From: an uncultured Anaerolineales bacterium
Lineage (GTDB): Bacteria > Chloroflexota > Anaerolineae > Anaerolineales > UBA4823
Length of the DNA stretch: 64,000 bases
Direction: 5' to 3'
NCBI GenBank assembly: GCA_937928795.1
Contig: CALFWB010000066.1
Span: 1-64,000, forward strand
How positions within the stretch are numbered: the first letter of the stretch is position 1; each line of letters starts with the position of its first letter. This document shows, piece after piece, positions 14,514 through 24,305 of the stretch. Made by a program: the position numbers and the translations under genes. The notes under the pieces were generated by a model, which saw only the letters and a program-made list of their open reading frames with translations, was not told the origin of the DNA and ran no database searches.

Positions 14514-16921
14514 TCATCGATGCACGTTGGGTGAAAATTTGGCGTGATCTCTGGAGCAACAAAACCCGCTCCGTACTCGTGACTCTCTCGATTGCCGTCG
14601 GCGTTGGCACCATTGGAATGATTTACAACGCTGCGCATATCATTCAGAGGGATCTCTATGCGCAATTTCGACAAGGCAATCCGGCTCATGTCTTTCTGTA
14701 CGTTTCTCCGTTCCCGAAAGAGATTGCAGAGGCTGCGGAAGGAATCCGTGAGGTAAAACAAGCGCAAGCGCGTCGGGTTGTCCAAGCAGAAATTTGGAGT
14801 TCAAATGGCAGTTTTGAGAATCTGAACCTTCATGTTTTGCCCAACGCGTCTTCTTTTGAAATCAATCGCTTGGTTATGGAACAAGGCAGTTTTCCTCCAA
14901 AGGTTCGCGAGATCGTTCTAGAACGCCAGTCAGCCAAACTGTTGGGTTATGAGATTGGCGATAAAGTATTCATCAAACTGGCAGACGACCGTCAGTATGA
15001 ACTCACCCTATCGGGTATTGCCCATGATGTAAATGAAATTCCTTATGCGATTCTAGGAGATGCAACTGCCTATGTCAGCATGGATACGTTGCGCTGGATG
15101 GGTGAGATTGCAGCCTACAATCGCTTAGAGGTTGTTGTGCAAGGTGAGGATGTTGAGAAAGCTGACGCGCTGGAGGTAGCCGAGAAAATCAAGAAACGAA
15201 TTTTGGAGCCGGCCGGCTATCAGGTGTTCAGTATCCGCATTCCAGGGGTGGGTTCGGATCCTGGCGATCATTGGGCACATAATCAAATTCGGGGGTTTAT
15301 TCTGATCCTCCAGATTATGAGCATTATGGCAACTTTGCTGAGTGGTGGATTAATTATTAACACGGTTTCTGCGATTTTGATTCAACAAACCAAACAAATC
15401 GGTATTCTGCGCGCAATTGGCGCTTCACGTAAGCAAATTATCAGTATGTACCTCTTGAATGTGTTGATTTTTGCCGTGGCAGGCTTCCTATTGGCGCTGC
15501 CTTTTGGATTGGTGGGAAGCTGGTGGCTGTCGAATTTTGCGGCGCGATTTTTAAATTTTAATGTTACGCAAGTTAACCTTACGTGGCAAGTGTTCTTAAT
15601 TCAGGCTGGTGTGGCGATCTTGATGCCGATTGGAGTTGCCATTTATCCCATTCTCAATGGAACGCGCATTTCGGTCTATGAAGCAATCTACCAATATGGC
15701 CTTGGAGATCGAAAGCGAGTAAGCCGCTTAGAGCAACTGCTGAGCCGCATTCGTTCAGTCAACCCGCCGTTGCTGTTGTCCTTACGAAATACTTTCCGAC
15801 ATAAGTCGCGTTTAGTTTTCACCTTGGGAACGCTAACGCTGGCCGGAGCGATGTTCATCGCATCATTTAGTACCTACTCTTCACTAATGGCTCAAATTCG
15901 CGATGTTGAACGATATGTAGCTTTTGATGCGCGCTTATCTTTGCCGCGCGGCGTGAGTAAAGTTACCGCAGAACGAGAAGCGCAAAGGGTCGAAGGAATT
16001 GGTTATGCCGAAGGTTGGGCGATTAGTGAAGGCGTCATTGTTCGCCCAGACCTGAGTGAGAGCCAGGGAATCGAAATTGTTGGCTTGCCACCTGACAGCA
16101 AAACGCTCCATCCAAAACTGTTGACTGGCAGTTGGTTGGCTTCTTTGCCAAACTCTCGACAGGTTGTTGTAAACGCCGATTTGGTGCTGGAAGAACCCGA
16201 AATTCAGGTTGGTAAGGAGATTCAAGTTAAGGTTGCAGGACGCACTCACACTTTCGTTGTGGTGGGAATCGTTTCGAAACATATATTCGGGCCGCGAATT
16301 TATATGGATTTCACGGCCCTCTCTCGCCTTACAGGTAGGCCCAACGAGGTTGATGAGATTCGGGTGCTGGCTGAAGAAGGCAAATTGAGCTCTCCTGCCA
16401 TTCAAAATCTCCTGGCGGAAAGGTTGCAAGAACGTTTCCGAAATGCGGGTATCAGCAAACGCAGTAGTGTAACCCGAGCTTCTTTTTTTAGCGAATTTAC
16501 GGAGGTTTTCAATATCATTTTGTTTGTTTTGCTTTTGATGGCTGGCTTGTTGGCATTGGTGGGCAGCCTAGGCTTGAGCGGAACGTTGGGCATCAATATC
16601 ATGGAAAGAATGCGGGAAATTGGGGTGCTGCGAGCTGTCGGAGCAGCCAATCAAGCCCTAGTAAAAATCGTGTTGACCGAAAGCATGGTGGTGAGCTTGG
16701 TAAGTTGGATCATGGGGGCCATCACATCGGCGATATCTAGCCCCATTCTGGCAGCGGTGGTTATTTATGCTGTGCTGGAAACCCAAATGAACTTCCGTTA
16801 TTCAATGATTGGCTTGCTGCTTTGGTTTGGTGTCATTCTCCTGATCGGGGTCTTCTCCAGTCTGCTACCGGCTCGCAGAGCAGCCTTATTGCAGGTTCGA
16901 GAGGTTTTGGATTACGAATGA
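14510..16921 (+). CDS. FtsX/MacB-fold ABC permease with duplicated permease domain
   Basis: 803 aa from ATG 14510; the frame opens earlier, but this start overlaps the upstream stop by 4 bp. One helix near residue 25-45 is followed by a periplasmic domain. Three helices follow (about 260-405) with the FtsX motif QTKQIGILRAIGASRKQII. A second copy comprises a helix near 440, a second periplasmic domain, and three helices (about 665-790) with ERMREIGVLRAVGAANQAL. Two FtsX units in one chain make it a pseudo-dimer. MacB-like proteins usually have one ATPase; here two separate ATPase genes flank it. Probably exports or handles lipids, lipoproteins or peptides at the cell envelope. Confidence 0.88.
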   Translation: MIIDARWVKIWRDLWSNKTRSVLVTLSIAVGVGTIGMIYNAAHIIQRDLYAQFRQGNPAHVFLYVSPFPKEIAEAAEGIREVKQAQARRVVQAEIWSSNGSFENLNLHVLPNASSFEINRLVMEQGSFPPKVREIVLERQSAKLLGYEIGDKVFIKLADDRQYELTLSGIAHDVNEIPYAILGDATAYVSMDTLRWMGEIAAYNRLEVVVQGEDVEKADALEVAEKIKKRILEPAGYQVFSIRIPGVGSDPGDHWAHNQIRGFILILQIMSIMATLLSGGLIINTVSAILIQQTKQIGILRAIGASRKQIISMYLLNVLIFAVAGFLLALPFGLVGSWWLSNFAARFLNFNVTQVNLTWQVFLIQAGVAILMPIGVAIYPILNGTRISVYEAIYQYGLGDRKRVSRLEQLLSRIRSVNPPLLLSLRNTFRHKSRLVFTLGTLTLAGAMFIASFSTYSSLMAQIRDVERYVAFDARLSLPRGVSKVTAEREAQRVEGIGYAEGWAISEGVIVRPDLSESQGIEIVGLPPDSKTLHPKLLTGSWLASLPNSRQVVVNADLVLEEPEIQVGKEIQVKVAGRTHTFVVVGIVSKHIFGPRIYMDFTALSRLTGRPNEVDEIRVLAEEGKLSSPAIQNLLAERLQERFRNAGISKRSSVTRASFFSEFTEVFNIILFVLLLMAGLLALVGSLGLSGTLGINIMERMREIGVLRAVGAANQALVKIVLTESMVVSLVSWIMGAITSAISSPILAAVVIYAVLETQMNFRYSMIGLLLWFGVILLIGVFSSLLPARRAALLQVREVLDYE

Positions 16922-17661
16922 GCTTCATTCCAACGATAAAACCAATCAAAGAAGGCTGGTTTGACATGGCAGAGGCATTGAAAAATGAGCCGCTCATTTT
17001 ACTCAACGGGGTCAGCAAAATCTATCACACCGGCGCCGGGCGCTTTGTGGCATTAGAGGATGTCAACCTGCAAATTCATCCAGGGGAATTTGTTTCCATT
17101 ATCGGAAAGTCGGGCAGTGGAAAAACGACCTTAATCAATTTGATCACCGGCATCGATCAGCCCTCAAGAGGGGAGATCTTCATTGACCAAACCCCGCTTC
17201 ATCTCCTCAAGGAAAGTGAGAAAGCGGTTTGGAGGGGGAAGACAATCGGTGTTGTTTTTCAGTTCTTTCAACTATTACCCACCTTAACCGTAATTGAAAA
17301 TGTCATGTTGCCGATGAGCTTATGCAACCTCTATCCCGGCAATGAACGTTTAGAGCGCGCTTATCAACTGCTCAAGCTTGTCCATCTGGAACATCAAGCG
17401 GATAAATTACCCTCTTTCCTTTCAGGGGGTGAACAACAACGGGTGGCTATTGCGCGGGCGCTGGCAAATAACCCCCCAATCATCGCGACGGACGAGCCGA
17501 CCGGAAACCTTGATTCGCGCACGGCAGAGTCGATTATGGAATTGTTTCAAGACCTAACTGGGCAGGGAAAAACTTTGTTGATGGTTACCCATGACCCTGA
17601 TCTTGCCGCTCAAGCTCAGCGGACCATTGCCTTGGCTGACGGACGAATTGTTCAAGCTTAA
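16918..17661 (+). CDS. ABC transporter ATPase, MacB/LolD type (second)
   Basis: 247 aa from ATG 16918, overlapping the permease stop by 4 bp (ATGA). Walker [12 protein letters not shown], signature [15 protein letters not shown], Walker [15 protein letters not shown] and H-loop VTHDP are all intact. It is similar throughout to the first ATPase, including [16 protein letters not shown] versus KNLGIVFQFFQLFPTL, so the pair are paralogues. A heterodimeric ATPase engine for the double-FtsX permease is the simplest reading. An alternative start MAEALKNEP lies 16 codons in. Confidence 0.9.
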   Translation: MSFIPTIKPIKEGWFDMAEALKNEPLILLNGVSKIYHTGAGRFVALEDVNLQIHPGEFVSIIGKSGSGKTTLINLITGIDQPSRGEIFIDQTPLHLLKESEKAVWRGKTIGVVFQFFQLLPTLTVIENVMLPMSLCNLYPGNERLERAYQLLKLVHLEHQADKLPSFLSGGEQQRVAIARALANNPPIIATDEPTGNLDSRTAESIMELFQDLTGQGKTLLMVTHDPDLAAQAQRTIALADGRIVQA

Positions 17662-17760
17662 ATTTTGGGCGAACCTTACGCAATTTTTATGGCTTTTATA
17701 TTAAGTGGAGGTTATAATGTCAATAAGGGAATTCGTTATGTTTGACTAAAAAGTGAAAAG

Positions 17761-18615
17761 ATGGATGTTGGAATACTAGAGTTGTTGCGGCGAGTTGCCG
17801 CGGCGGAGGCAGAAATACGCCTGCTGAATGTGTATCAGGGGATTCCAATTGCATTTCCAGCAGCCATCGTTTATGTCGGACAGAATTCCATCACGGTTAA
17901 GACAGAACGCTATCAATTGGTTTGCCTCTACCAAGAGAGACAAACTTTTATTCAGTACCCGGGGTTCCCGGCCGTCATCCGAGCGCGGGTTGAACGAATT
18001 GAACCTTTGGCGTTGCAAGCCAGCTTGTTTGAGTTTGAGTACATGCGGGAAGGGATTGGTGAGCGGCGTCAGATTCGCGTCTGGCCAAAAGAGGGCGTAA
18101 CTGGAGAGTTGCAACTTTCCGATCGGACAGAGGCGATCCGCGGAGATTTGGCGGATATCTCATTGGATGGGATGGGAATTTATTTGCCAGATGCTGATTA
18201 TTATGCTCACATTTTCCGTCAGGGTCGTAAAGTTTTAGTCTCCTTACGCTTGCCAGGTGTTTTTCACCTTCAACAACCTAGGCGGTATGATGCTTCTGCT
18301 TCAGGCGGAATTGATCGTTATGACCGCACGCAATTGCGTTTATCCACCATTCATACTCCTGCTTATGGAAGTGATCGAGATGATTCCGCAACGATCAAGA
18401 CCGTTCATTCACCGGAAATCGAAGTTGATGGGGTAATCTCGAATTATTATACGGAGGCGAACACGCGGCGCTATCGCATTGGTGTTCGCCTTCAACCGAA
18501 TGAACTCTATCGCTCGATCGTCTCCCAATTTATTTCGCAACGGCAATCGGAAATTATCCAAGAAATCAACGCCATCTACCGTTTGTTAACCCGCGAAACG
18601 GGTGCGTTGCGTTAG
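17761..18615 (+). CDS. PilZ-domain-like protein, candidate c-di-GMP effector
   Basis: 284 aa, soluble. Residues about 1-105 look like the beta-barrel that precedes PilZ in YcgR-type proteins (SITVKTERYQLVCLYQERQT). A PilZ-like motif follows: ERRQIRV (RxxxR-like) near 107 and ADISLDGMGIYLP (DxSxxG) near 137. The family binds cyclic di-GMP and adjusts motility or exopolysaccharide. A further segment at 190-225 (HTPAYGSDRDDSATIKTVH) interrupts the fold as an insert. A TATAAT at 17713-17718 may be its promoter. Its stop codon abuts that of the convergent malic enzyme. Confidence 0.6.
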   Translation: MDVGILELLRRVAAAEAEIRLLNVYQGIPIAFPAAIVYVGQNSITVKTERYQLVCLYQERQTFIQYPGFPAVIRARVERIEPLALQASLFEFEYMREGIGERRQIRVWPKEGVTGELQLSDRTEAIRGDLADISLDGMGIYLPDADYYAHIFRQGRKVLVSLRLPGVFHLQQPRRYDASASGGIDRYDRTQLRLSTIHTPAYGSDRDDSATIKTVHSPEIEVDGVISNYYTEANTRRYRIGVRLQPNELYRSIVSQFISQRQSEIIQEINAIYRLLTRETGALR

Positions 18616-20877
18616 TCAAATTTCACGACTCATTGCGTCCATAACCGCAACAGCGGCGATATTGACAATATTGCGCACCTCTTCACCGGTTTGGAGCACG
18701 TGAATCGGGGCGCCGATTCCCAATAAAATCGGGCCAATGGCTTGAGCGTTGCCGAGGCGAGCCAACAGTTTATAAGCAATGTTGGCGGACTCAAGGGAGG
18801 GAAAGACAAGCACATTGGCATCCGAGACGCGGCTGAAGGGGTAGCGTTCTTGGATAATTTCTGGACTAACGGCTGTATCGGCTTGCATCTCACCATCAAC
18901 CAATAGGTCTGGTCGCCGTTGGCGGATTAGCTCGACAGCCGTCTTGACTTTGAGCGAAAGCGGGTGAATGGTGCTGCCAAAATTGGAGAAAGAAAGCAAA
19001 GCCACCCGTGGTTCGATGCCTAATTGTTGGGCAAAATCGGCAGCGAGGCAGGCAATCTCGGCTAAATCCTCTGCAGAAGGATCGATATTAACAGTCGCAT
19101 CGGTGAACAAATACGTGCGGTCATTAACGATCATAATATAAACCCCAGCCGCGCGATGGGTGCCTGCTTTGGTGTGATGAATCTGAAGCGCTGGGCGAAT
19201 CACATCGGGATAGTCATAGGTCAACCCGGAGACAAAGGCATCGGCATCCCCCATTTTGACCATCATCGGGCCAAAGACATTAGGGTCTAAGATGCGATGG
19301 CGAGCATCTTTGAGCGTGATCCCTTTGCGTTGGCGCAGTTGATAGAAAGCTTCGGCGTATTCTTCATATCGTTCATAATGAATTGGTTCGACAACACGTG
19401 GAGTGCAACTCAACCCAAGATCGCCTAGTTTTTGACAGATGACCTCCGGTCGACCGATTAAGATCGGCTCCCCGATCTTTTCTTCCATGATCTGATAGGC
19501 GGCGCGAATGATTTTGGGTTCTTCACCCTCAGCGAAACAAATCCGCATCTGTCTGGGGGCTGATTTTGCCTTGTTCAGAATGTAGTAGCGGACTTGTTCT
19601 CCCATACCGAGCCGAAAGGTGAGTTGTTGGCGATAGTCTTCAATGTCGATCACTTTGCGGGCAACGCCGCTCTCGATAGCAGCTTTGGCGACAGCCGGCG
19701 CTTCCCACAGCAAAACTCGTGGGTCGAGCGGTTTGGGGATAATGTAATCGGGCCCGAATTTTAGACTTTCGAGGTTATAGGCGCGCAGGACGCTATCCGG
19801 AACATCCTCTTTGGCTAAAGCTGCCAAGGCATGACTAGCTGCCACTTTCATCTCGTCATTAATTGTCTTGGCGCGCACGTCCAATGCGCCGCGAAAGATA
19901 AAGGGAAAGCCTAGGACGTTGTTGATTTGGTTAGGATAATCCGAGCGGCCGGTAGCAACAATCGCATCGGGACGGGCTTCTTTTGCTAGCTCATAGCGAA
20001 TTTCCGGATCGGGGTTTGACATGGCGAAGATCAGCGGGCGTTCAGCCATGGTTTTCACCATTTCAGGGGTCAGAATATCCTTCACCGATAACCCATAGAA
20101 AACATCGGACTCCCGCACTGCATCGGCGAGGGTGCGCGCATCGGTTTCTGCAGCAAAGCGTTCTTTGTAGGGATTCATCCCCTCTTGGCGGCCTTTGTAA
20201 ATCACACCCCGTGTATCCACCAGCAGGATGTTCTCGCGCTTTGCACCCAGTTTGACCATCAATTCTGCGCAGGAGATGGCGGATGCTCCTGCTCCGGAAA
20301 CAACGATTTTCACTTGGTCGATTTGTTTCCCCACCAATTCCAAACCATTCAGAAGAGCAGCTCCAGAGATGATGGCTGTGCCATGTTGATCGTCATGAAA
20401 GACGGGGATATCTAGCAGCGACCTTAAGGTTTCTTCAATGTAAAAACATTCTGGCGCTTTGATGTCTTCTAAGTTGATACCCCCAAAGGAGGGGGCTATC
20501 GCACGTGCAACCTGAATGACCACATCTGGATCATGGCTATCCACCTCGATGTCGATAGCATCGACATCGGCGAAGCGTTTGAACAGAACAGCTTTGCCTT
20601 CCATGACGGGTTTGGCTGCCAGCGCGCCCCGATCGCCTAATCCCAAAATAGCCGTGCCATTGGTTATAACGGCTACGAGATTGCCTTTTGCCGTATATTC
20701 GTAGCTGGCATTCGGGTCTTGTTCGATTTCAAGAACTGGGATAGCAACGCCCGGAGTGTAGGCTAAAGACAAATCTCTTTGGGTGAGCATCGGTTTGGTC
20801 GGAATAATAGAAATTTTTCCAGCCTTGCCTTGTAACCGATGGTATTCCAAGGCTTCTTCGCGGGTAATAGTAGCCAT
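18616..20877 (-). CDS. maeB: NADP-type malic enzyme with phosphotransacetylase-like C-terminal domain
   Basis: 753 aa from ATG 20877 (AAGGAGAAAG ahead). The open frame runs on into the MITE, but that part is not protein. Malic domain with [35 protein letters not shown] and [23 protein letters not shown](P) domain near 170-410; PTA-like domain from about 430 ([19 protein letters not shown]). MaeB decarboxylates malate to pyruvate. The PTA domain usually lacks phosphotransacetylase activity and binds acetyl-CoA for regulation. Length about 750-770 is normal. A MITE lies in its 5' region, 46 bp before the start. Confidence 0.95.
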   Translation of the reverse strand: MATITREEALEYHRLQGKAGKISIIPTKPMLTQRDLSLAYTPGVAIPVLEIEQDPNASYEYTAKGNLVAVITNGTAILGLGDRGALAAKPVMEGKAVLFKRFADVDAIDIEVDSHDPDVVIQVARAIAPSFGGINLEDIKAPECFYIEETLRSLLDIPVFHDDQHGTAIISGAALLNGLELVGKQIDQVKIVVSGAGASAISCAELMVKLGAKRENILLVDTRGVIYKGRQEGMNPYKERFAAETDARTLADAVRESDVFYGLSVKDILTPEMVKTMAERPLIFAMSNPDPEIRYELAKEARPDAIVATGRSDYPNQINNVLGFPFIFRGALDVRAKTINDEMKVAASHALAALAKEDVPDSVLRAYNLESLKFGPDYIIPKPLDPRVLLWEAPAVAKAAIESGVARKVIDIEDYRQQLTFRLGMGEQVRYYILNKAKSAPRQMRICFAEGEEPKIIRAAYQIMEEKIGEPILIGRPEVICQKLGDLGLSCTPRVVEPIHYERYEEYAEAFYQLRQRKGITLKDARHRILDPNVFGPMMVKMGDADAFVSGLTYDYPDVIRPALQIHHTKAGTHRAAGVYIMIVNDRTYLFTDATVNIDPSAEDLAEIACLAADFAQQLGIEPRVALLSFSNFGSTIHPLSLKVKTAVELIRQRRPDLLVDGEMQADTAVSPEIIQERYPFSRVSDANVLVFPSLESANIAYKLLARLGNAQAIGPILLGIGAPIHVLQTGEEVRNIVNIAAVAVMDAMSREI

Positions 20878-20922
20878 AAACTTTCTCCTTAGATTTTTTT
20901 CGGTACAGTGATTTAGCCTATT

Positions 20923-21000
20923 GTGTGCACTCAAAAGTTGTTGGCAACATTGCTTTGTAGGACAACTCATTGAGTTGTCCTACAACTTTTGCGTGGACAC
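20923..21000 (-). mobile_element. MITE-like element, complete 78-bp copy 2 with 9-bp target duplication
   Basis: 78 bp bounded by imperfect 19-bp terminal inverted repeats (GTGTCCACGCAAAAGTTGT versus GTGTGCACTCAAAAGTTGT, 3 mismatches). It is flanked by a perfect direct repeat TAGCCTATT at 20914-20922 and 21001-21009. Inside is a near-perfect palindrome with 15-bp arms (TTGTAGGACAACTCA and its complement around one base). It has no coding capacity. Perfect TSD plus TIRs show that it moved as a unit, in trans by a transposase not seen here. A 9-bp TSD occurs in several IS families, so none is named. Confidence 0.9.
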
Positions 21001-21006
21001 TAGCCT

Positions 21007-21012
21007 ATTATA
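21007..21012 (-). promoter_or_regulatory. -10 element of maeB adjoining the MITE
   Basis: Minus-strand TATAAT at 21007-21012 is directed to maeB and overlaps the right target duplication (AATAGGCTA on that strand). The predicted start point falls at about 21000, i.e. at the first base of the MITE. The -35 region is weak, so this rests on the -10 alone. Confidence 0.35.
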
Positions 21013-21240
21013 CCTATAAGTAGGGCTGCGTTCCTATGCTATAATTTCTGATGATTAACCACAATCCAAAGTGGCAGCGCTAAAGCCGCTTACTTATGCA
21101 CGGGAGCCTTTAAGCTGGCGCTCCGAGTCAGATAAATCCAACTCCTAAGTCCGGGCTCAAAATTGGGCTGCGCCAAGATGTGGACAATCACCGATATAAT
21201 ATTGACCGGCGAAGGCAAAGGATGATGAACTTATAAGACC

Positions 21241-21675
21241 ATGGAGTCGCACGATAACCTAGTCCCGCCAGTTCAATCTTCTCCTCACATTCGGAGTTAT
21301 TTGCCTCTATCTCTCGTTCTCATGGTGATTGGTTGGGGAGGATTAGCTTATTTGATTTTCTTTACTTTGCCAACGTTGGGAATGCGATGGTTATTCTATT
21401 TTCTGGCTGTCTTGGCTTTCACCGGAACAGCCCTGCCGATCATTGCCTTCTTGCACCTTCGCTTTCCCGGCAAAAACGCGACATCTGTTAGCAGCGTAGT
21501 GCGTCAGGCAATGTGGGTGGGCATCTATTTCCCTACTTTAGCTTGGTTACAAATTGCACGTGTCCTAACTTGGGGATTAGCGCTTTTCGTTGCCCTATGC
21601 ATTTTGGTCATTGAATTAGCGCTAACGCTGCGCGAACGAAGTCTATGGATAACCCCCAAAAAGGAGAGCGAATAA
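21241..21675 (+). CDS. Small membrane protein, unknown function
   Basis: 144 aa. A polar N-terminus of about 20 residues is followed by four hydrophobic stretches (LSLVLMVIGWGGLAYLIFFT, WLFYFLAVLAFTGTALPIIA, VGIYFPTLAWLQI, and LALFVALCILVIELALTL), ending in a charged tail. The layout suggests a four-helix inner-membrane protein. It is probably the first gene of a unit with selA, which begins 5 bp after its stop. I do not recognise the family. The 230 bp upstream contains no recognisable RNA gene; I looked for a selC-like tRNA and did not find one. Confidence 0.6.
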   Translation: MESHDNLVPPVQSSPHIRSYLPLSLVLMVIGWGGLAYLIFFTLPTLGMRWLFYFLAVLAFTGTALPIIAFLHLRFPGKNATSVSSVVRQAMWVGIYFPTLAWLQIARVLTWGLALFVALCILVIELALTLRERSLWITPKKESE

Positions 21676-21679
21676 ATTC

Positions 21680-23050
21680 GTGGACGCACGGCGCTTGCTC
21701 CCTTCGGTTGAAAAAATCCTACAGATGAATCAGATCCAATCTTTGGTCGCAGTCTACGGGCGCAACCTTACCCTTTCAGCGACGCGTCAAGTTTTGGAAG
21801 ATGCTCGAACAGCTATTTCTCAAAGGGGGTTGATTCCTAGAGAGGAGCAGATCCTAAGAGCGATAGAAGAGCATTTGATTGCTTTGACAACCCCTTCTCT
21901 GATCCCGGTCATCAATGCCAGTGGGGTTATTTTGCATACAAATTTAGGACGCGCTCCACTAAGTCAGGAAGCCATGCAAGCAGCTCGTCAGGTTGCTTGT
22001 CGTTACTCCAACCTTGAATATGACCTAGAAAAAGGCAAACGTGGCAGCCGCTTGTTTCACGCCGAAAAATATTTATGTCACCTAACCGGTGCAGAGGCTG
22101 CGCTGGTCGTTAATAACAATGCGGCTGCGGTTCTCTTGGCATTGGCAGCCCTAGCGAGTCGTAGAAGGGTGGTCATTGCTCGCTCACAATTGGTTGAGAT
22201 CGGTGGTGGTTTTCGCATCCCAGACGTTATGCGGCAATCGGGGGCAAAACTTCTGGAAATAGGCACGACCAACCGAGTGAATTTAGAGGACTATCGTTCC
22301 TCTATGGAGCAGAACCCCGTTTTGTTTCTGGTTGCTCATCGCTCAAATTTCAAATTGATCGGCTTCACTGCTGAACCCAGTCTCCCTGAGATTGCTAACC
22401 TTGCCCATCAAGCCGGTATCCCTCTATTGGTCGATCTCGGCTCGGGGACGCTTATTGATACGGCAAGGTTTGGTTTAGCTCATGAGCCAATGGTTCAGGA
22501 AGTGTTGCAAGATGGGGCAGATTTGGTCTGTTTTTCGGGGGATAAGCTGCTGGGCGGACCTCAAGCAGGGATCATTGTTGGCAAGAAATTGTTTATTGAA
22601 AAACTGCGGCGGCATCCTCTTGCCCGCGCCGTCCGAGCGGATAAGATTGCCCTGGCAACGCTCTCGGCTACCTTGCTGCACTACATGAAGGAAGAAGCTA
22701 TTCAAAAGGTGCCGATTTGGCAGATGATTGCGCAGTCTGCGGAGGACATTCGGCGTCGCGCCAACGATTGGAAGGCAAAACTCGCTCAACAAGGCATAAG
22801 CAGCGAGGTGATGGAAGGGATGAGCACGGTGGGCGGCGGCAGTTTACCTGAAGAGAGCTTATCAACTTATCTGCTAGCCATCCAAGCCAAGCAAGCGGAA
22901 ACTTCCCTGAAACGCTTGCGCCAGAATTCTCCGCCGGTGATTGCGCGAATTGAACAAGATAAGGTTGTCTTTGACCCTCGGACGGTTTTCGTCGAAGAGG
23001 AAAATGAACTCATTGCCGCTATAAAGGCCTTAAAGGGACAGGTGTTATGA
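21680..23050 (+). CDS. selA: L-seryl-tRNA(Sec) selenium transferase-like protein
   Basis: 456 aa from GTG 21680. Fold-type I PLP enzyme with the SelA blocks VINASGVILHTNLGRAPLS, YSNLEYDLEKGKRGSR and VCFSGDKLLGGPQAG (the Lys that binds PLP). SelA converts seryl-tRNA(Sec) to selenocysteinyl-tRNA(Sec) with selenophosphate. Length fits bacterial SelA (about 460). Neighbours are an M24 peptidase (4-bp overlap) and tsaD, not selB or selD. Either the other sel genes lie elsewhere, or this is a SelA-like paralogue with another role. Confidence 0.85.
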   Translation: MDARRLLPSVEKILQMNQIQSLVAVYGRNLTLSATRQVLEDARTAISQRGLIPREEQILRAIEEHLIALTTPSLIPVINASGVILHTNLGRAPLSQEAMQAARQVACRYSNLEYDLEKGKRGSRLFHAEKYLCHLTGAEAALVVNNNAAAVLLALAALASRRRVVIARSQLVEIGGGFRIPDVMRQSGAKLLEIGTTNRVNLEDYRSSMEQNPVLFLVAHRSNFKLIGFTAEPSLPEIANLAHQAGIPLLVDLGSGTLIDTARFGLAHEPMVQEVLQDGADLVCFSGDKLLGGPQAGIIVGKKLFIEKLRRHPLARAVRADKIALATLSATLLHYMKEEAIQKVPIWQMIAQSAEDIRRRANDWKAKLAQQGISSEVMEGMSTVGGGSLPEESLSTYLLAIQAKQAETSLKRLRQNSPPVIARIEQDKVVFDPRTVFVEEENELIAAIKALKGQVL

Positions 23051-24288
23051 AAAAAGACCTTGACCGATTAATGCGAGAAGCTCAAATTGAGGCTATTTTC
23101 ATTGTCGGTGCTGCCCAACATAATGCAGCGATGGTTTATTTCACCGGCCGGGCGCATGTCTCGCAAGCCGAATTGATCAAAAGGGTTGGGAAGGAGCCAG
23201 TCCTCTATTATGCCTCGGCTATGGAACGCGAAGAAGCCGCCAGAACGGGCTTAAGGACCCAGTCCATTGAGGTTTATCAACCCAAACGATTATTGGAACA
23301 AGCGCAAGGAGATGCGATTTTAGCCCGCGCCTTACGCTATCAACGCATGCTTGAAGAGCAAGGCATCCATCAAGGACGGATTGCGGTTTACGGCATGAGT
23401 GATGCTGGGCTTGCTTATTCAGTTTTCTCAACGTTAGTGCGCCTAATGCCTGAAATTGAGATTATCCCTGAAGCCGATCATTCGTTATTGGGACAGGCGC
23501 GGGTCACCAAAGATGAAAAAGAACTTCAAGAAATCCGCCGTATGGGTGAAATCACGGTCGAGATTGTGGGGCTGACAGCCGACTTTCTAAGCAGCCATCT
23601 GGTCAAAGATGGGTTGCTCATCAAGAAAGATGGAGACCCTCTCCGCATTGGGGATGTAAAGCGCCAGATCAACCTTTGGTTGGCAGAGCGCGGCGCAGAA
23701 AACCCGCATGGCACGGTGTTTGCCCTAGGCAGAGATGCAGGCATTCCGCACAGTTCCGGAGATGATCGGATGGCACTGGAATTAGGAAAGACCCTTGTGT
23801 TTGATCTATTCCCGTGCCAAGAACAAGGGGGGTACTATTATGATTTTACCCGCACGTGGTGTCTCGGTTATGCGCCTGACGAGGTTCAAGCCCTGTATGA
23901 AGATGTCAAAAAGGCTTATCATAAAGTGGTTGAAGCCTTAAGCGTTAATGAAAAATGTTCAACGTATCAAAAACTGGTATGTGATTTTTTTGAAGCATGT
24001 GGCCATCCAACCGTACAATCGAATCCAACGACGGAAGAAGGATATGTGCATAGTTTGGGGCATGGCGTGGGACTGCAAATCCATGAGAGGCCTTGGTTCG
24101 GGGCAAATGCCAGCGAAAAGGACCTCTTAGAGGTTGGAAGTGTGTTTACAATTGAACCGGGTTTGTACTATCCCAGCAGAGGAATGGGAGTGCGGCTGGA
24201 GGACACTTATTATGTGGATGCAAACGGCAGCATCCAGCCCTTTGTCTCGTTCCCGATGGAGTTAGTGTTGCCGATCAAAGGCAGTTAA
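23047..24288 (+). CDS. M24-family metallopeptidase (Xaa-Pro aminopeptidase type)
   Basis: 413 aa. N-terminal creatinase-like domain to about 160, then the pita-bread catalytic domain. Metal ligands are visible as VFDLFP and YYYDFTRTW (two Asp), HSLGHGVGLQIHE (His), FTIEPGLYYP (Glu) and VRLEDTYYV (Glu). It removes N-terminal residues, usually before proline, in the cytosol. ATG 23047 overlaps the selA stop by 4 bp, so the two are translationally coupled, and tsaD follows 17 bp later. Confidence 0.9.
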   Translation: MKKDLDRLMREAQIEAIFIVGAAQHNAAMVYFTGRAHVSQAELIKRVGKEPVLYYASAMEREEAARTGLRTQSIEVYQPKRLLEQAQGDAILARALRYQRMLEEQGIHQGRIAVYGMSDAGLAYSVFSTLVRLMPEIEIIPEADHSLLGQARVTKDEKELQEIRRMGEITVEIVGLTADFLSSHLVKDGLLIKKDGDPLRIGDVKRQINLWLAERGAENPHGTVFALGRDAGIPHSSGDDRMALELGKTLVFDLFPCQEQGGYYYDFTRTWCLGYAPDEVQALYEDVKKAYHKVVEALSVNEKCSTYQKLVCDFFEACGHPTVQSNPTTEEGYVHSLGHGVGLQIHERPWFGANASEKDLLEVGSVFTIEPGLYYPSRGMGVRLEDTYYVDANGSIQPFVSFPMELVLPIKGS

Positions 24289-24305
24289 GAGGAAAAGGAA
24301 AATCT

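Noticed and set aside
20878-20970. N-terminal extension of malic enzyme into the MITE
   Set aside because: The MITE just happens to be open in that frame; the ribosome site and family start point to ATG 20877.
21061-21200. Possible structured RNA (looked for selC tRNA-Sec) upstream of the selA unit
   Set aside because: No tRNA-like fold with a TCA anticodon or known RNA motif could be drawn.
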